A stretch of DNA of 64,000 nt from Vibrio sp. 10N.286.49.B3 (GCF_002873395.1 NZ_MCUV01000009.1:1-64000), one strand, 5' to 3'; shown: positions 44,294 to 54,758, counted from the stretch's first letter. Made by a program: numbers and translations. The notes: generated by a model not told the origin, from the sequence alone.

Positions 44294-46369
44294 ATGTTAA
44301 CCAATAAAATCCAAACCGCTATCCGATCAAGTTATCAAAACCTGCAGCATCAACTTGATAATTTTATCCCGCGTCGTGCACAGAATTACCTTGTTGCTGA
44401 AATAACCAAAACATTATGTGGTCATTATCACGATTCAAATCGCATGATTGTTGCTGAGGCAGGAACTGGAATTGGCAAATCATTGGCTTATTTAATGGCT
44501 GCTATACCTGTTGCCGTTTTAAATAATCGTAAAATAGTCATATCAACAGCAACTATTGCTCTACAGGAACAGTTAGTTGAAAAAGATCTGCCTCTTTATC
44601 GACAAATATCGGATGTGCCTTTCACATTTATCTTAGCGAAAGGTCGACAACGTTACTGCTGTAGTGAAAAATTAGCGACCGCGAGCGGTGTTGATGGTGG
44701 TCAATTGGCCATGTTTGAAACTAAGCCAAAGAAAAAAGATATCGACCAACTTGAACTTATGTATAAACGCTTAGTTGATGGTAAGTGGGATGGAGCTCGT
44801 GACTCATGGCCAAAACCTATCGAAGACAGTATTTGGCAATTAATCGTCAGTGATAAGCTGACTTGCAATAACAGTATGGCGTCACACCGTCACTGTCCTT
44901 TCCAAAAAGCACGATCTGAACTGGATAAAAATGATGTCATTATCGCTAACCATAGCTTAGTGATGGCTGATGCTGATTTAGGTGGCGGCGTCATTCTCCC
45001 TGAGCCTGAAGAAACTATCTATATCTTCGATGAAGCGCATCATTTACCTCATGTTGCCCGCGATCACTCCTCTGCTTCAGCGAGTTTATTAGGTGCCGCC
45101 AGTTGGCTAGAGCGATTAAATACATTGATTGCCAAGTTTGCTAATTTAGCCGATGAAAAGCGCGTTGGCCGATTTAGAAATGAACTGCAAGATGCTATTC
45201 AACAACTGCTGCCAAGTTTAACTCAGTTAAGTAAACAGTTTGATGCTAGCCAGTTTGAAGATAGCCTCTATCGATTTGAACATGGCGATCTCCCCGAGTG
45301 GCTAGAGAGTGAAGCCAAAGACCTTAAACAGTTAAGCAGTAAAGCCTACCAAGCAACGGCTAAAATTGCCGATCTTATTGCTGAGCGAGTAAAAGATGGG
45401 GAAATCTCCGCTAAAATGGCAGAGCCAGCGCTCGCTGAAATTGGCTTTTATATCCAACGCATGGAAAATTTAGCGCAAGTCTGGAAGTTAATGGCAGAGC
45501 CTAAACGAGAAAAAGGCGCACCATTAGCAAGATGGCTGGCACTATCAACTGATCGAGAAGGTGATTTTACGGTTAATGTTTCCCCTTTAGAGGTTGGTTG
45601 GCAACTTGATCAACAAATTTGGAGTCGTTGTGTGGGTGCAGTATTAGTCTCTGCCACTATCCGTGCGTTAAATTCGTTTGATTTCTTTTGTCACCAAGCT
45701 GGTATCAGCCTAAAACAAGAAGATGGTGTGCAATTTTTAGCACTTGCATCCCCTTTTGATTATCAGAATAATGCAGAACTGTTCGTGCCAAAAATGCAAT
45801 ATGAACCGCAAGCACCTCAGTTTACGGACTATCTTATTAAAATTTTGCCTAAGTTAATTAAAGACAAGCAAGCTAATTTAGTTTTATTCTCTTCTTATTG
45901 GCAAATGAAGCAAGTGACTCAAGGCTTAGAAACTATTGCATTGAAAAATGATTGGTCATTACAGGTCCAGGGATCAACATCACGCAATGAAATTCTAAAA
46001 AAACATAAACAGCGGGTAAAAGAGAAAAAAACCAGCGTGCTATTTGGTACCGGCAGTTTTTCCGAGGGGCTTGATTTACCAGGTGATTTATTGACAAACC
46101 TAGTCATTACTAAGATCCCATTTGGTGTACCAACGTCACCAGTAGAACAAGCGCATTCTGAGTATATTGAAAGCCGTGGTGGTAATCCTTTTATGCAAAT
46201 CACAGTCCCTGATGCGAGCAAGAAACTGATCCAATCAGTGGGGCGTTTACTGCGTAAAGAGCAAGATTCTGGTAGAGTTATTATCTTGGATCGCCGTGTT
46301 GTTACTAAGCGTTACGGTAAGGCATTGTTAGACTCGCTTCCGCCTTTTAAAAGAAATATTGAACATTAA
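44294..46369 (+). CDS. dinG: ATP-dependent DNA helicase DinG
   Basis: XPD-like superfamily 2 iron-sulfur helicase that unwinds 5' overhang, R-loop and D-loop structures. The start at ATG 44294 (MLTNKIQTAIRSSYQNL) gives 691 residues. Walker A is AEAGTGIGKS; a Cys cluster for the 4Fe-4S site is formed by YCC and CNNSMASHRHC; the DEAH box is FDEAHH; C-terminal motif VI is QSVGRLLRKEQDSGRV. I see no LexA box upstream, unlike E. coli dinG. Confidence 0.95.
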   Translation: MLTNKIQTAIRSSYQNLQHQLDNFIPRRAQNYLVAEITKTLCGHYHDSNRMIVAEAGTGIGKSLAYLMAAIPVAVLNNRKIVISTATIALQEQLVEKDLPLYRQISDVPFTFILAKGRQRYCCSEKLATASGVDGGQLAMFETKPKKKDIDQLELMYKRLVDGKWDGARDSWPKPIEDSIWQLIVSDKLTCNNSMASHRHCPFQKARSELDKNDVIIANHSLVMADADLGGGVILPEPEETIYIFDEAHHLPHVARDHSSASASLLGAASWLERLNTLIAKFANLADEKRVGRFRNELQDAIQQLLPSLTQLSKQFDASQFEDSLYRFEHGDLPEWLESEAKDLKQLSSKAYQATAKIADLIAERVKDGEISAKMAEPALAEIGFYIQRMENLAQVWKLMAEPKREKGAPLARWLALSTDREGDFTVNVSPLEVGWQLDQQIWSRCVGAVLVSATIRALNSFDFFCHQAGISLKQEDGVQFLALASPFDYQNNAELFVPKMQYEPQAPQFTDYLIKILPKLIKDKQANLVLFSSYWQMKQVTQGLETIALKNDWSLQVQGSTSRNEILKKHKQRVKEKKTSVLFGTGSFSEGLDLPGDLLTNLVITKIPFGVPTSPVEQAHSEYIESRGGNPFMQITVPDASKKLIQSVGRLLRKEQDSGRVIILDRRVVTKRYGKALLDSLPPFKRNIEH

Positions 46370-46407
46370 ACGTATCAATTAAATTTAACCTAGGACATAT
46401 TCGATTA

Positions 46408-47187
46408 ATGGAACTTCTTGAGCCCACAACACTGGTTATTTTAGCCCTCGTTGCTTTTCTGGCTGGATTTATTGACGCCGTTGCTGGCGGCGGCGGTATG
46501 CTCACTGTGCCTGCTCTACTTTCAATTGGTTTGCCTCCGCATATTGCATTAGGCACCAATAAATTAGCAGCGACTTTTGCCTCTTCAACCGCGGCTTTTA
46601 CTTATTATAGAAAGCGCTTATTTCAGCCTGAATGTTGGAAAAATGCCTTTATCTCAACACTCATTGGCGCAACAATCGGTACGTTAGTGGTGGATATGAT
46701 CAGTACTGAGTGGCTACAGAAAGTTCTGCCTTTAATCATTCTTGCTGCTGCTTTTTATACCATCGTGCATAAAGCGCCGAGCGCCAACAGTAACTCGATA
46801 CCACCTCCTTGCCCTAAAATGAAAAAGAAGCAAATTATACAAGGGTTTAGTTTGGGGTTTTATGATGGTGTTGCAGGTCCTGGAACCGGTGCATTTTGGA
46901 CGGTGAGTTCAATGGCATTATATAAAGTGAATATTTTACTCGCTTCTGGCTTAGCCAAGGCGATGAACTTTACGAGTAATTTTACCTCTTTGGTTACTTT
47001 CGCAATACTTGGTCACATTAACTGGATGCTAGGTTTAACCATGGGAGTCTGCTTGATGGCTGGTGCATTTGTTGGCGCTCACTCTGCGATTCATTTTGGC
47101 GCTAAATTTATCCGCCCGGTCTTTATTACTATGGTCAGCATCTTAGCCGTTAAACTTGCTTATGATGCGTGGTTTGTTGCCCTATGA
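46408..47187 (+). CDS. yfcA: TSUP-family membrane permease (YfcA-like)
   Basis: A 259-residue integral membrane protein of the sulfite-exporter TauE/SafE (TSUP) family, with about eight hydrophobic helices in two repeats. Signatures are FLAGFIDAVAGGGGMLTVPALLSIGLPPHIALGTNKLAA in the first half and FYDGVAGPGTGAFW in the second. The E. coli homologue YfcA has no settled substrate; sulfur anions are possible. Its stop codon overlaps priC (ATGA), so the two genes are translationally coupled. Confidence 0.9.
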   Translation: MELLEPTTLVILALVAFLAGFIDAVAGGGGMLTVPALLSIGLPPHIALGTNKLAATFASSTAAFTYYRKRLFQPECWKNAFISTLIGATIGTLVVDMISTEWLQKVLPLIILAAAFYTIVHKAPSANSNSIPPPCPKMKKKQIIQGFSLGFYDGVAGPGTGAFWTVSSMALYKVNILLASGLAKAMNFTSNFTSLVTFAILGHINWMLGLTMGVCLMAGAFVGAHSAIHFGAKFIRPVFITMVSILAVKLAYDAWFVAL

Positions 47188-47732
47188 GTCAATTTAACCA
47201 ACTCGGACCTATGCTTGATGAGTTAGCACTCAAAGCGGCACAACTCGATCGACTACGCGGAGAGCATCATCAACCTTTATTTGATGAGCATCTCTTTCAC
47301 TGCAAAGCGCGGCTTATTGTTCCTTGCGTGCAAGAAGCCAAAAGTACGTTTACCACGATAATACGTGAGCAAAAAAATCAGCGCTTAACAGCCACACGTG
47401 CTGAATACCTAACCGAAGTTTTACTTGCTCAAATTGGCGCGATTCAACGTGAGTTAGCGACTAAAAATATCCGTCGTGTTGAGATCAAGCACAGCAGTCA
47501 CTATCGTAAACCTATTAATGCGCTCTATGATGAGTATGGTCAGCACAAAGAGTGGACACGTCGCTTGCAAGAACTTGTCCTACAAAAACAAAATGAGCTT
47601 GCCAAAGCTCCCGTTTTTCATCAACAAGCCGCTCAACAGGCTCTTTTAGTTGCTGAGCAAAGACTGGAACGTTGTGAAGCTGCCATGCTGAAAATAGAAA
47701 ATAAAATCCACCATAGAGAAAAGAACCAATAA
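47184..47732 (+). CDS. priC: Primosomal replication protein PriC
   Basis: Helps restart stalled forks by loading DnaB. The start at ATG 47184 overlaps the yfcA stop codon (ATGA) and gives 182 residues. It is helical and basic, with RLIVPCVQEAKSTFTTI and the conserved central segment VEIKHSSHYRKPINALYDEYGQHKEWTRRL. An earlier in-frame start 15 nt upstream is unlikely. It is followed after 2 bp by rsmS, the same order as priC-ybaM in E. coli. Confidence 0.9.
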   Translation: MSQFNQLGPMLDELALKAAQLDRLRGEHHQPLFDEHLFHCKARLIVPCVQEAKSTFTTIIREQKNQRLTATRAEYLTEVLLAQIGAIQRELATKNIRRVEIKHSSHYRKPINALYDEYGQHKEWTRRLQELVLQKQNELAKAPVFHQQAAQQALLVAEQRLERCEAAMLKIENKIHHREKNQ

Positions 47733-47734
47733 AA

Positions 47735-47902
47735 ATGACCCAGACTTCCTCACCTTCACCTCTTGATGATGCCCCTCAAGAAATAAAACTTGCGGTTGAT
47801 CTTATCTACTTACTTGAAAGTAATGAGATAGATCCTCAAGTTGCGCTCAACGCTTTAAAGATCGTGCAAAACGATCTTGAGTCAAAGATTACCTCTAATT
47901 AA
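47735..47902 (+). CDS. rsmS: Small DUF2496 protein RsmS (YbaM)
   Basis: A 55-residue open frame starting 2 bp after priC. After a Ser/Pro-rich start it reads DDAPQEIKLAVDLIYLLESN and EIDPQVALNALKIVQNDLES, closely matching E. coli YbaM ([20 protein letters not shown]). In Pectobacterium the homologue RsmS influences secondary metabolism and virulence; the biochemical role is unknown. Synteny with priC strengthens the call. Confidence 0.88.
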   Translation: MTQTSSPSPLDDAPQEIKLAVDLIYLLESNEIDPQVALNALKIVQNDLESKITSN

Positions 47903-47940
47903 TCACAACCACACTCTTTCCAGCAATATAAAGGCAAACC

Positions 47941-49107
47941 ATGTACCAACTCTCTTTTTCTCTATCAGAGTTTCTAACTCAATACTGGCAAAAAAAACCA
48001 ACCATCATCAAAAAGGGATTTCAGAACTTTCAAGATCCAATGAGCCCAGATGAACTGGCAGGTCTGACGATGGAAGAGGAAGTGGATAGCCGCTTTGTTG
48101 CTAACCTTAATGATCAATGGATTGCTGAACACGGTCCATTTAATGAAGATAAGTTTGCTCAACTGGGCGAGACTAACTGGTCTTTCATTGTTCAAGCGGC
48201 TAATCATTGGCATCAAGGTGCTGCACAATTAGTAAAACCGTTTCAGACAATGCCACAGTGGTTATTTGACGATCTGATGATCAGCTACTCTGTTCCAGAT
48301 GGAGGGGTTGGTCCTCATATTGATCAGTACGACGTGTTTATCATCCAAGGTAGTGGTAAACGTCACTGGCGTGTTGGTGATAAAGATATTGGTCAATATA
48401 AAGAAGTCAGTCGTCACGCTGCTCTACGTCAAATCGAAAGCTTTGAGCCTATTATCGATGACATTCTTGAACCTGGTGATATTCTTTATATTCCGCCAGG
48501 CTTTCCTCATGATGGCTATGCTCTTGAACCATCGATGAGTTACTCGATTGGTTTTCGTTCACCAAAAGAACAAGAGTTAATCAGCAATTTCGCCGACTAT
48601 GTGCTTGCTAATGATATGGGTGATGTTCATATGCATAACCCTGACCTAGCCACGCAGAATGAGTATGGCGTTATTAATAAAGAAGCGAGAGAGCAACTTG
48701 TTCACATGCTACTAGCAAGCTTACAAGACAAAACAACCATTAATGACTTCTTAGGTAGTACGTTAAGTCAATCTCGCCATCAACTTGATATTGTTGTCCC
48801 AGCAGAACCTTGGGAGGCTGAAGAAGTTCAGCAGCATTTAATCAATGGTGGTGACATTCATAAGGTTGCTGGTCTACGTGCCCTTTACCATGATAATGAG
48901 CCTGGCGTTGCTTACATCAATGGGGAGATGGTCAAAGTAGGTAATGAGGAGCAAACGCTGTTAACGGTATTGTGTAATAAAGACAGCTTTACTGCGCAAG
49001 ATATTATCAACAGCCAAGCACAAGATGAGCCTTTAGCTATATCAGCCAGCAGCATTGCTTTAATCTGTGAGCAAATTAATAAAGGCTACTGGTTTATTGA
49101 AGATTAA
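47941..49107 (+). CDS. roxA: Ribosomal protein uL16 3-hydroxylase RoxA (YcfD)
   Basis: A JmjC/cupin 2-oxoglutarate- and Fe(II)-dependent oxygenase that hydroxylates an Arg of ribosomal protein uL16. The 388-residue protein has the iron-binding HxD in GGVGPHIDQYDVFIIQGSGKRHWRVG (about 121-146) and the distal His in DILYIPPGFPHDGYAL. Family N-terminus: FLTQYWQKKPTIIKKGFQNF. The C-terminal winged-helix-like domain is complete. Downstream of rsmS by 38 bp; a terminator follows. Confidence 0.95.
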   Translation: MYQLSFSLSEFLTQYWQKKPTIIKKGFQNFQDPMSPDELAGLTMEEEVDSRFVANLNDQWIAEHGPFNEDKFAQLGETNWSFIVQAANHWHQGAAQLVKPFQTMPQWLFDDLMISYSVPDGGVGPHIDQYDVFIIQGSGKRHWRVGDKDIGQYKEVSRHAALRQIESFEPIIDDILEPGDILYIPPGFPHDGYALEPSMSYSIGFRSPKEQELISNFADYVLANDMGDVHMHNPDLATQNEYGVINKEAREQLVHMLLASLQDKTTINDFLGSTLSQSRHQLDIVVPAEPWEAEEVQQHLINGGDIHKVAGLRALYHDNEPGVAYINGEMVKVGNEEQTLLTVLCNKDSFTAQDIINSQAQDEPLAISASSIALICEQINKGYWFIED

Positions 49108-49148
49108 GTTCTGACGAATCAAACCCTTTCTAAATAGATCATATAAAT

Positions 49149-49185
49149 AACAGCGAATACATTAATAGAGTATTCGCTGTTTTTT
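49149..49185. terminator. Bidirectional terminator between roxA and the chemoreceptor gene
   Basis: AACAGCGAATAC/GTATTCGCTGTT, a 12-bp stem with a 9-nt loop and T run, between convergent genes. Confidence 0.92.
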
Positions 49186-49192
49186 ACTTTAT

Positions 49193-51310
49193 CTACACCT
49201 TAAACTGACCAACAATTTTCTGCTGCTCAACGGATAGTGTTTTTATCGCACTACCGACTTGTTCTGACGTTGATGCCTCTTGTAATATTTGTGCACTTAA
49301 GTCACGAATATTCACTACGCTCTGGTTAACTTCGCTCGACACCGATTGCTGCTCTTCGGCTGCACGCACAATTTGACTGTTCATGTCTGTTATCGATGAG
49401 ATAGATTCAAAAATAACCTGTAATTCATTCACAGCTTGCTGAACATGGCTTGCTGTATCATTAGCCAATACATTACCTTCTTGTATCGCCTTCACTACAT
49501 TTTGCGTACCAAGCTGCACCTTATCTATCACTAATCGAATCTCGCTGACAGAAGATTGTGTGCGCCCGGCAAGACTGCGGACTTCGTCAGCGACAACGGC
49601 AAAACCTCTGCCTTGCTCACCTGCACGTGCTGCCTCAATCGCAGCATTCAAAGCCAATAAGTTGGTTTGATCAGAAATGCCTTCAATCACCGCTAAGATT
49701 TCAGTAATGCTGCCATTGTTGACCGCTAACTCTTCAACGACGGGAACTGCACTGCTCATTCTGGTGACGAGTTTGACCATCTCTGTGGCTGATTGCTCTA
49801 TAACGTCCTGGCCCTTGCTTGCCGACTGATTCGCTTGTTGAGCAGCATCGACAGCAACTTCTGCATGCTGTACCACTAAACTGGCTGTTTGTGTCATCTC
49901 TTCTGCTGCTGTGGCAACAAGATCGACTTCTTTAAACTGTGCATCACTGCTGACCCGCGTATGTGACGCTGCTTTTTCTGCTTGTATACTGGTTTTTGCC
50001 ACTTTTTCAGTTGTTGCAACTACTTGGATTATCGTTTGCTGGAGCTTATCTAAAAATTGATTAAAACCATGTGATAATTGCCCTACTTCATCTTGTGACT
50101 TCACTTCTAACCGTTGTGTTAGGTCACCTTCACCAGAAGCGATATCTTGTAAGCGTCTCACCACTTCACGAATCGGTTTGACAATGCTCATTGATAGCGC
50201 CGTTATGATCGCTAAGCCAAATAAGGCAACAAAGATACCGACGGTGATTTCCGTTTTAATACTTTGTGATAAGTTCTCGCTGATCAAAGTATCAATCAAT
50301 TCCGCATCCGCTAAAATGCTTTGGCTTGGAATTTCTAATATAATTCCCCAAGTTTGATTGGCTATATTAATCGGTGCAAATACTGTTAACCATTGACCAT
50401 CAGAACTCCAATTTGTCACCATTTTCTGCTCGGTAATTAAACGAGTACGCTGATCTGGATCGATCAAAGGGCTTGCGAATTTTTCCCCTAGACTCTGCCC
50501 TTCATCAGCTGCGACAACGGTACCTTCAGCACTGATAATAGTGACATTTCCCTTACCAGAAAATAGGCTAGCGTCGGTTGATTGCACAGTATCAGTTAGC
50601 CTACTCAGATCTAAATCTATACCAAAGAAACCAATCACATTTCCATCATCAATAATCGGTACTGAAACAGAGCTTAGCAACGATTGATGTGAACTACCTT
50701 CTCTAGGTCTTGGCTGACTAATACAAGTAAGTTGCTCACTGATTGGGCATAAAAATCGATCGTGGTTATTCGCCGAATTGAGTTCACGCTCACTTAATAC
50801 TTGTAATTGAGTATCAAGATTACGATCGGTCGACACCGTCCAATAAGGAGCAAAACGACCGGTATCATTTGAGCCTACATAATTAGCATTAATATAGTTA
50901 CTGTCTTCGTTGTCTAATTGCTGTGGTAAGAATACAAGGTAGGCACCATTAATCGATGCAAAAGTATTGACGGATTGTTGAACGACAAGGCTGAGCGAAC
51001 TGCGAAGATCTTCACTTGCAATAAAGTTATCTTCTGCATTTTGTTTTAAAAATAGTGAGGTACCAGCCAAGACTTCGGCACGATAAACAGCTTCATTTAA
51101 ATACTCATGAACTTCATTGGCATTTAATTGTGCACGAGTTTCTAGTAACTGTTGTGATTTTTCAATGACTGATTTAGCGGTATGATCTTTAATCGTTTTC
51201 TGATTTTCAACGGCATTAAAAACCGAGAAACCAATTAAAGAGATTGAGGTTAGTAATAAACAGCAACCGGCTAAAAATGTTATTTTCCATTGTACAGATA
51301 GTGAGCGCAT
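49193..51310 (-). CDS. Methyl-accepting chemotaxis protein with dCACHE-type sensor
   Basis: A 705-residue transmembrane chemoreceptor. TM1 spans about 8-30. A large periplasmic sensor (about 35-350) has the double-CACHE pattern ([45 protein letters not shown]). TM2 is at about 352-375, HAMP at about 376-428, and the signalling domain carries the conserved hairpin tip [41 protein letters not shown]. No CheR-tether pentapeptide is visible at the C-terminus. Ligand unknown; dCACHE receptors often bind amino acids, and a basic amino acid transporter is encoded nearby. Confidence 0.93.
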   Translation of the reverse strand: MRSLSVQWKITFLAGCCLLLTSISLIGFSVFNAVENQKTIKDHTAKSVIEKSQQLLETRAQLNANEVHEYLNEAVYRAEVLAGTSLFLKQNAEDNFIASEDLRSSLSLVVQQSVNTFASINGAYLVFLPQQLDNEDSNYINANYVGSNDTGRFAPYWTVSTDRNLDTQLQVLSERELNSANNHDRFLCPISEQLTCISQPRPREGSSHQSLLSSVSVPIIDDGNVIGFFGIDLDLSRLTDTVQSTDASLFSGKGNVTIISAEGTVVAADEGQSLGEKFASPLIDPDQRTRLITEQKMVTNWSSDGQWLTVFAPINIANQTWGIILEIPSQSILADAELIDTLISENLSQSIKTEITVGIFVALFGLAIITALSMSIVKPIREVVRRLQDIASGEGDLTQRLEVKSQDEVGQLSHGFNQFLDKLQQTIIQVVATTEKVAKTSIQAEKAASHTRVSSDAQFKEVDLVATAAEEMTQTASLVVQHAEVAVDAAQQANQSASKGQDVIEQSATEMVKLVTRMSSAVPVVEELAVNNGSITEILAVIEGISDQTNLLALNAAIEAARAGEQGRGFAVVADEVRSLAGRTQSSVSEIRLVIDKVQLGTQNVVKAIQEGNVLANDTASHVQQAVNELQVIFESISSITDMNSQIVRAAEEQQSVSSEVNQSVVNIRDLSAQILQEASTSEQVGSAIKTLSVEQQKIVGQFKV

Positions 51311-51470
51311 AATATATCCTTATATTAAGCCAAAAACTTCATAACCTTATGAATAGCTTAAGGGTTAATTACACCATATTCTTGCTATAATACAATTGAA
51401 ATAATCAATAAATTAACCTTTTCTGAACAACTTGATTAAAAAACTCTTTATTTACATAGAAGGACACATC

Positions 51471-52280
51471 ATGAAAGTTATTAGCTTTAATATCAATGGA
51501 CTCCGTGCCCGACTGCATCAGCTACAAGCAATCATAGATAAGCATCAACCTGATATTATTGGACTACAGGAAATTAAAGTTCATGATGAAGCATTCCCTA
51601 TTGCCGATGTTGAAGCGATGGGTTATCACGTCTATTTCCATGGTCAAAAAGCACATTATGGTGTGGCTATGCTTTGTAAACAGAAACCGAACGCTGTGCA
51701 AAAAGGCTTTCCGACAGATAATGATGAGCATCAAAAGCGCATGATCATGGCAACCTTTGAAGATGATAACGGGCAAAAAACAACGGTTTTAAATGGCTAC
51801 TTCCCTCAAGGTGATAACATTAAGCATGAAACTAAATATCCTTATAAAAAGCAGTTCTACGCTGACTTAATGGGTTATTTAGAGCAATACCATAATAATG
51901 AGGAACAGTTGATTATTATGGGAGACATTAATATTAGTCCTACTGACAAGGATATTGGTATTGGTGAGCCAAATGCAAAACGATGGTTAAAAACGGGCAA
52001 ATGCTCTTTTCAACCAGAAGAGCGCCAATGGCTAAAAACGTTATTAGATTGGGGCTTTGTTGACACCTTCCGCCACCTTTATCCTGATGCTACCGAGCAA
52101 TACTCTTGGTTTGATTACCGCTCAAAAGGCTTTGTTGATAATAGAGGGTTGCGTATCGATGTAATTTTAGCGACGCCTAGCCTTAATCAACAATGTACTG
52201 AGTCGGGTATTGATTATGAGTTACGGGGCATTGAAAAACCCTCTGACCACGCGCCTATTTGGTCGACGTTTAGCCAATAA
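51471..52280 (+). CDS. xthA: Exodeoxyribonuclease III
   Basis: The main AP endonuclease and 3'-repair exonuclease of base excision repair. The start at ATG 51471 ([18 protein letters not shown]) with an AAGGA ribosome site gives 269 residues; an in-frame ATG 39 nt upstream lacks a ribosome site. Catalytic signatures are [14 protein letters not shown] (Glu), [13 protein letters not shown] (Asp/Asn), and the terminal SDHAPIW (Asp-His). Confidence 0.96.
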   Translation: MKVISFNINGLRARLHQLQAIIDKHQPDIIGLQEIKVHDEAFPIADVEAMGYHVYFHGQKAHYGVAMLCKQKPNAVQKGFPTDNDEHQKRMIMATFEDDNGQKTTVLNGYFPQGDNIKHETKYPYKKQFYADLMGYLEQYHNNEEQLIIMGDINISPTDKDIGIGEPNAKRWLKTGKCSFQPEERQWLKTLLDWGFVDTFRHLYPDATEQYSWFDYRSKGFVDNRGLRIDVILATPSLNQQCTESGIDYELRGIEKPSDHAPIWSTFSQ

Positions 52281-52314
52281 GCTAACCAATCAAACCCTAA
52301 GCTGAAACGTTACT

Positions 52315-52361
52315 TTAGCCCAACATTCACTATTTTTTAATCAAAAGATTAGTTGGGCTAA
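52315..52361. terminator. Possible hairpin between xthA and artM
   Basis: A 10-bp inverted repeat, TTAGCCCAAC/GTTGGGCTAA, encloses 27 bp that include T6 and an AATCAAAAGATT sub-palindrome. It lies between convergent genes, but the loop is long and the T tracts are internal. A weak call. Confidence 0.4.
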
Positions 52362-52369
52362 TGATTGAA

Positions 52370-53053
52370 TTACTGTGATTCTAATGGTCTTAAATACGCT
52401 AAGAAACGTTTCTCTGCCCACTTAAAAGCGGCAATAATAATAAAGGTCAACCCCATATAAAATAAGCCAGCCATTAGAAAAGACTCAAATGGTGCATAGT
52501 AGCGAGAGTTAACCAAACGCGCAGCACCTGTCAAATCAAGTATCGTAACAATCCCTGCCACCGCTGAACCGTGCAGCATAAAAATGACTTCATTACTGTA
52601 TGCCGGTAAAGCTCTTCTCAATGCACTGGGTAATATAATTCGTTGATAGGTTTTAAATGGACTCATGCCATAGGCTTTAGCGGCTTCCACTTCACCCTGC
52701 GGTAGACCGTTAATCGCACCGCGAATAATTTCGGCGGTATAAGCACTGGTGTTAAGCACAAATGCCACCAAAGCACAAAACCATGCATTCTCCCATAATG
52801 TATTTTGAACCGGGAAAAACTGATCCATACCATAATAAATCAGATAGAGCTGAATAAGTAACGGCGTACCTCGGAAGAAATAAATGTAGAACCACGCTGG
52901 CGCACTGAATAAGTAGTTTTGGCTATTACGAATAATCGCTAGCGGTATTGCAATACATAAACCGATGAGGAGCGATACTGTCACGAGCCATACCGTTCTC
53001 CATAGCCCATCTAGATAGATAGGTAAACTTTCAATCATTAATGAAAAATCCAT
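52370..53053 (-). CDS. artM: Basic amino acid ABC transporter permease (ArtM/HisM-like)
   Basis: A 227-residue inner-membrane permease of the polar amino acid HisMQ type. It has about five membrane helices and the cytoplasmic EAA loop NGLPQGEVEAAKAYGMSPFKTYQRIILPSALRRALP (about 115-150) that contacts the ATPase. Near-start motifs are YLDGLWRTVWLV and FFRGTPLLIQLYLIYYG. It begins 2 bp after the artQ stop codon and is the last gene of the operon. The Art versus His name is not resolved by sequence; the ARG boxes favour arginine control. Confidence 0.9.
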   Translation of the reverse strand: MDFSLMIESLPIYLDGLWRTVWLVTVSLLIGLCIAIPLAIIRNSQNYLFSAPAWFYIYFFRGTPLLIQLYLIYYGMDQFFPVQNTLWENAWFCALVAFVLNTSAYTAEIIRGAINGLPQGEVEAAKAYGMSPFKTYQRIILPSALRRALPAYSNEVIFMLHGSAVAGIVTILDLTGAARLVNSRYYAPFESFLMAGLFYMGLTFIIIAAFKWAEKRFLAYLRPLESQ

Positions 53054-53055
53054 AC

Positions 53056-53796
53056 CTACCTCATATGAAGACTAAATTTCCGCTCTACCAGTTTGAGCAA
53101 ACCTGTAGATACGCTGGTGAAAAATAAGAAAATAACCGCAACTGACATATAGAAAGTAAATGGCATTTTTGTTGAGCCAGCGGCCAGCGCACTCACTCTG
53201 ACCATATCTTCTAAACCAATAATCGAAACCAGCGCTGTGGTTTTTAATAACACCAACCAGTTATTACCAAAACCAGGCAGTGCGTGACGTATCATCTGGG
53301 GTAACAAAATGCGGCGAAATGCTAATATTGAGCTCATGCCATACGCTTTTGCTGCTTCTAACTCTCCTCGATCAACCGCCATAATGGCACCACGGAATGT
53401 TTCTGCCATATAAGCACCAAAGATAAAGCCGATGGTCAAGATACCGGCAACAAATGGGCTAACATCGATATAATCGGGGACATAGGCTGTCCATTGATGG
53501 CTCGCATTTTTCGCGCTGAACCACTCATTCAACCATTCATTGATTGCGTACAGACTATTATTTAATAAGATCTGTCCGCCAAAAAAAATCAGCATCATTA
53601 ATACTAAATCGGGAATACCACGAATAACAGTGGTATACAGTGTCGCAATAACACGAGCAAAGCGATAAGTTGATAACTTGGCAACAGCTCCAATCATCCC
53701 TAATACTAGCGCGAGTAATAACGATAACAAGGCGACTTGGATAGTTAATACAGCTCCTTGAAATATAGAAGCCTCGTAACCATGTAAATCAAGCAT
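53056..53796 (-). CDS. artQ: Basic amino acid ABC transporter permease (ArtQ/HisQ-like)
   Basis: The 246-residue partner permease. The start at ATG 53796 (MLDLHGYEASIFQGAVLTIQ) has GGA 7 nt upstream; the longer frame would need a TTG start. It shows IRGIPDLVLMMLIFFG, the EAA loop VDRGELEAAKAYGMSSILAFRRILLPQMIRHALPGFGNNW and terminal helices. Likeness is closer to HisQ than to E. coli ArtQ. A hairpin separates it from the upstream binding-protein gene. Confidence 0.9.
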   Translation of the reverse strand: MLDLHGYEASIFQGAVLTIQVALLSLLLALVLGMIGAVAKLSTYRFARVIATLYTTVIRGIPDLVLMMLIFFGGQILLNNSLYAINEWLNEWFSAKNASHQWTAYVPDYIDVSPFVAGILTIGFIFGAYMAETFRGAIMAVDRGELEAAKAYGMSSILAFRRILLPQMIRHALPGFGNNWLVLLKTTALVSIIGLEDMVRVSALAAGSTKMPFTFYMSVAVIFLFFTSVSTGLLKLVERKFSLHMR

Positions 53797-53835
53797 AAAG
53801 AATTCCAACAGACATCGAATAACGATGTAGAGGTG

Positions 53836-53873
53836 AATAAGAGAGAAGCACCTTTTGATGCTCCACTCTTATT
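53836..53873 (-). promoter_or_regulatory. Intercistronic hairpin between artI and artQ
   Basis: AATAAGAG/CTCTTATT (8 bp) stacks over a 3x3 internal loop and an AGCA/TGCT inner stem. There is no T tract, so it is more likely an mRNA-stabilising or partial-termination element that keeps binding-protein mRNA above permease mRNA. Confidence 0.55.
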
Positions 53874-53891
53874 TAGATTGTGAAAGGAAGA

Positions 53892-54668
53892 TTATTCGCC
53901 GTAAACGTCATACTTGAAGTATTTAGCGGCAATCTCTTGGTAGATACCCTTTTCTCTTAGTGCAAGAATGGCATCATCCAGCTTTTTAGTCAGTTCTTTA
54001 TCTTGCTTGCGTAGTGCGATACCAAAGCCTTCACCAAACCACTGAGGATCCGTTAGTGATGGTCCAACAAACTCGTAAGCTTCACCACCAGCTTTATTTA
54101 ATACACCTTCTTCTAATGCTGATGCATCACCAAGTACCGTAGCAATACGACCATTAGCAAGATCTAAATACGCTTCATCAAAAGAGCCGTAACGAACAAT
54201 CTCAATTGATTTTCCGTAAGTATCGGTTAGGTATTTGTCATGCGTTGTTGCACGCTGAACACCAATTTTTGTGCCTTTAAATCCTTCTGGAGAGAAGTCA
54301 AGACCTGCGTCTTTTTTAGCAATAAAGTTGTTTGGGATAAGTGCGTATTTACCCGTAAAATCGATTCTTTTCTTACGCTCTTCTGTGATCGACATTGCTG
54401 CAATAATCGCATCATATTTACGAGCTAATAGAGAAGGAATAATACCATCCCAATCTTGAGCAATAATTCTACATTTCACTTCAAGTTCGGTACAAAGCGC
54501 ATTAGCCATATCAACATCAAAGCCTTTTAGCGAGCCATCTGCCTCAGTCCAACTAAATGGAGGGTAAGCACCTTCAATACCAAAACGTACTTCTTTCCAC
54601 TCTTTTGCTTGAGCCATTCCAGCTGTTGCCGTTGCTGCTAGCGTTGCAGCCAATAACCACTTTTTCAT
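53892..54668 (-). CDS. artI: Periplasmic basic amino acid-binding protein (ArtI/HisJ-like)
   Basis: A 258-residue solute-binding protein of the lysine/arginine/ornithine or histidine family. The start at ATG 54668 gives signal peptide MKKWLLAATLAATATAGMAQA; upstream in-frame codons are basic and lack a signal. Mature motifs: VRFGIEGAYPPFSW, LKGFDVDMANALCTELEVKC (two Cys as in HisJ), SLLARKYDAIIAAMSITEERKKRIDFT, and the family C-terminus YFKYDVYGE. Second gene of the operon. Confidence 0.92.
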   Translation of the reverse strand: MKKWLLAATLAATATAGMAQAKEWKEVRFGIEGAYPPFSWTEADGSLKGFDVDMANALCTELEVKCRIIAQDWDGIIPSLLARKYDAIIAAMSITEERKKRIDFTGKYALIPNNFIAKKDAGLDFSPEGFKGTKIGVQRATTHDKYLTDTYGKSIEIVRYGSFDEAYLDLANGRIATVLGDASALEEGVLNKAGGEAYEFVGPSLTDPQWFGEGFGIALRKQDKELTKKLDDAILALREKGIYQEIAAKYFKYDVYGE

Positions 54669-54758
54669 ATTAACACTCCATGTTGTTGTTCTAATTTTCA
54701 GTTTATTTTTTCGTTTTAAACTCACTGACTTAACCAGTAAATTGTTAAATAAAAGTAT

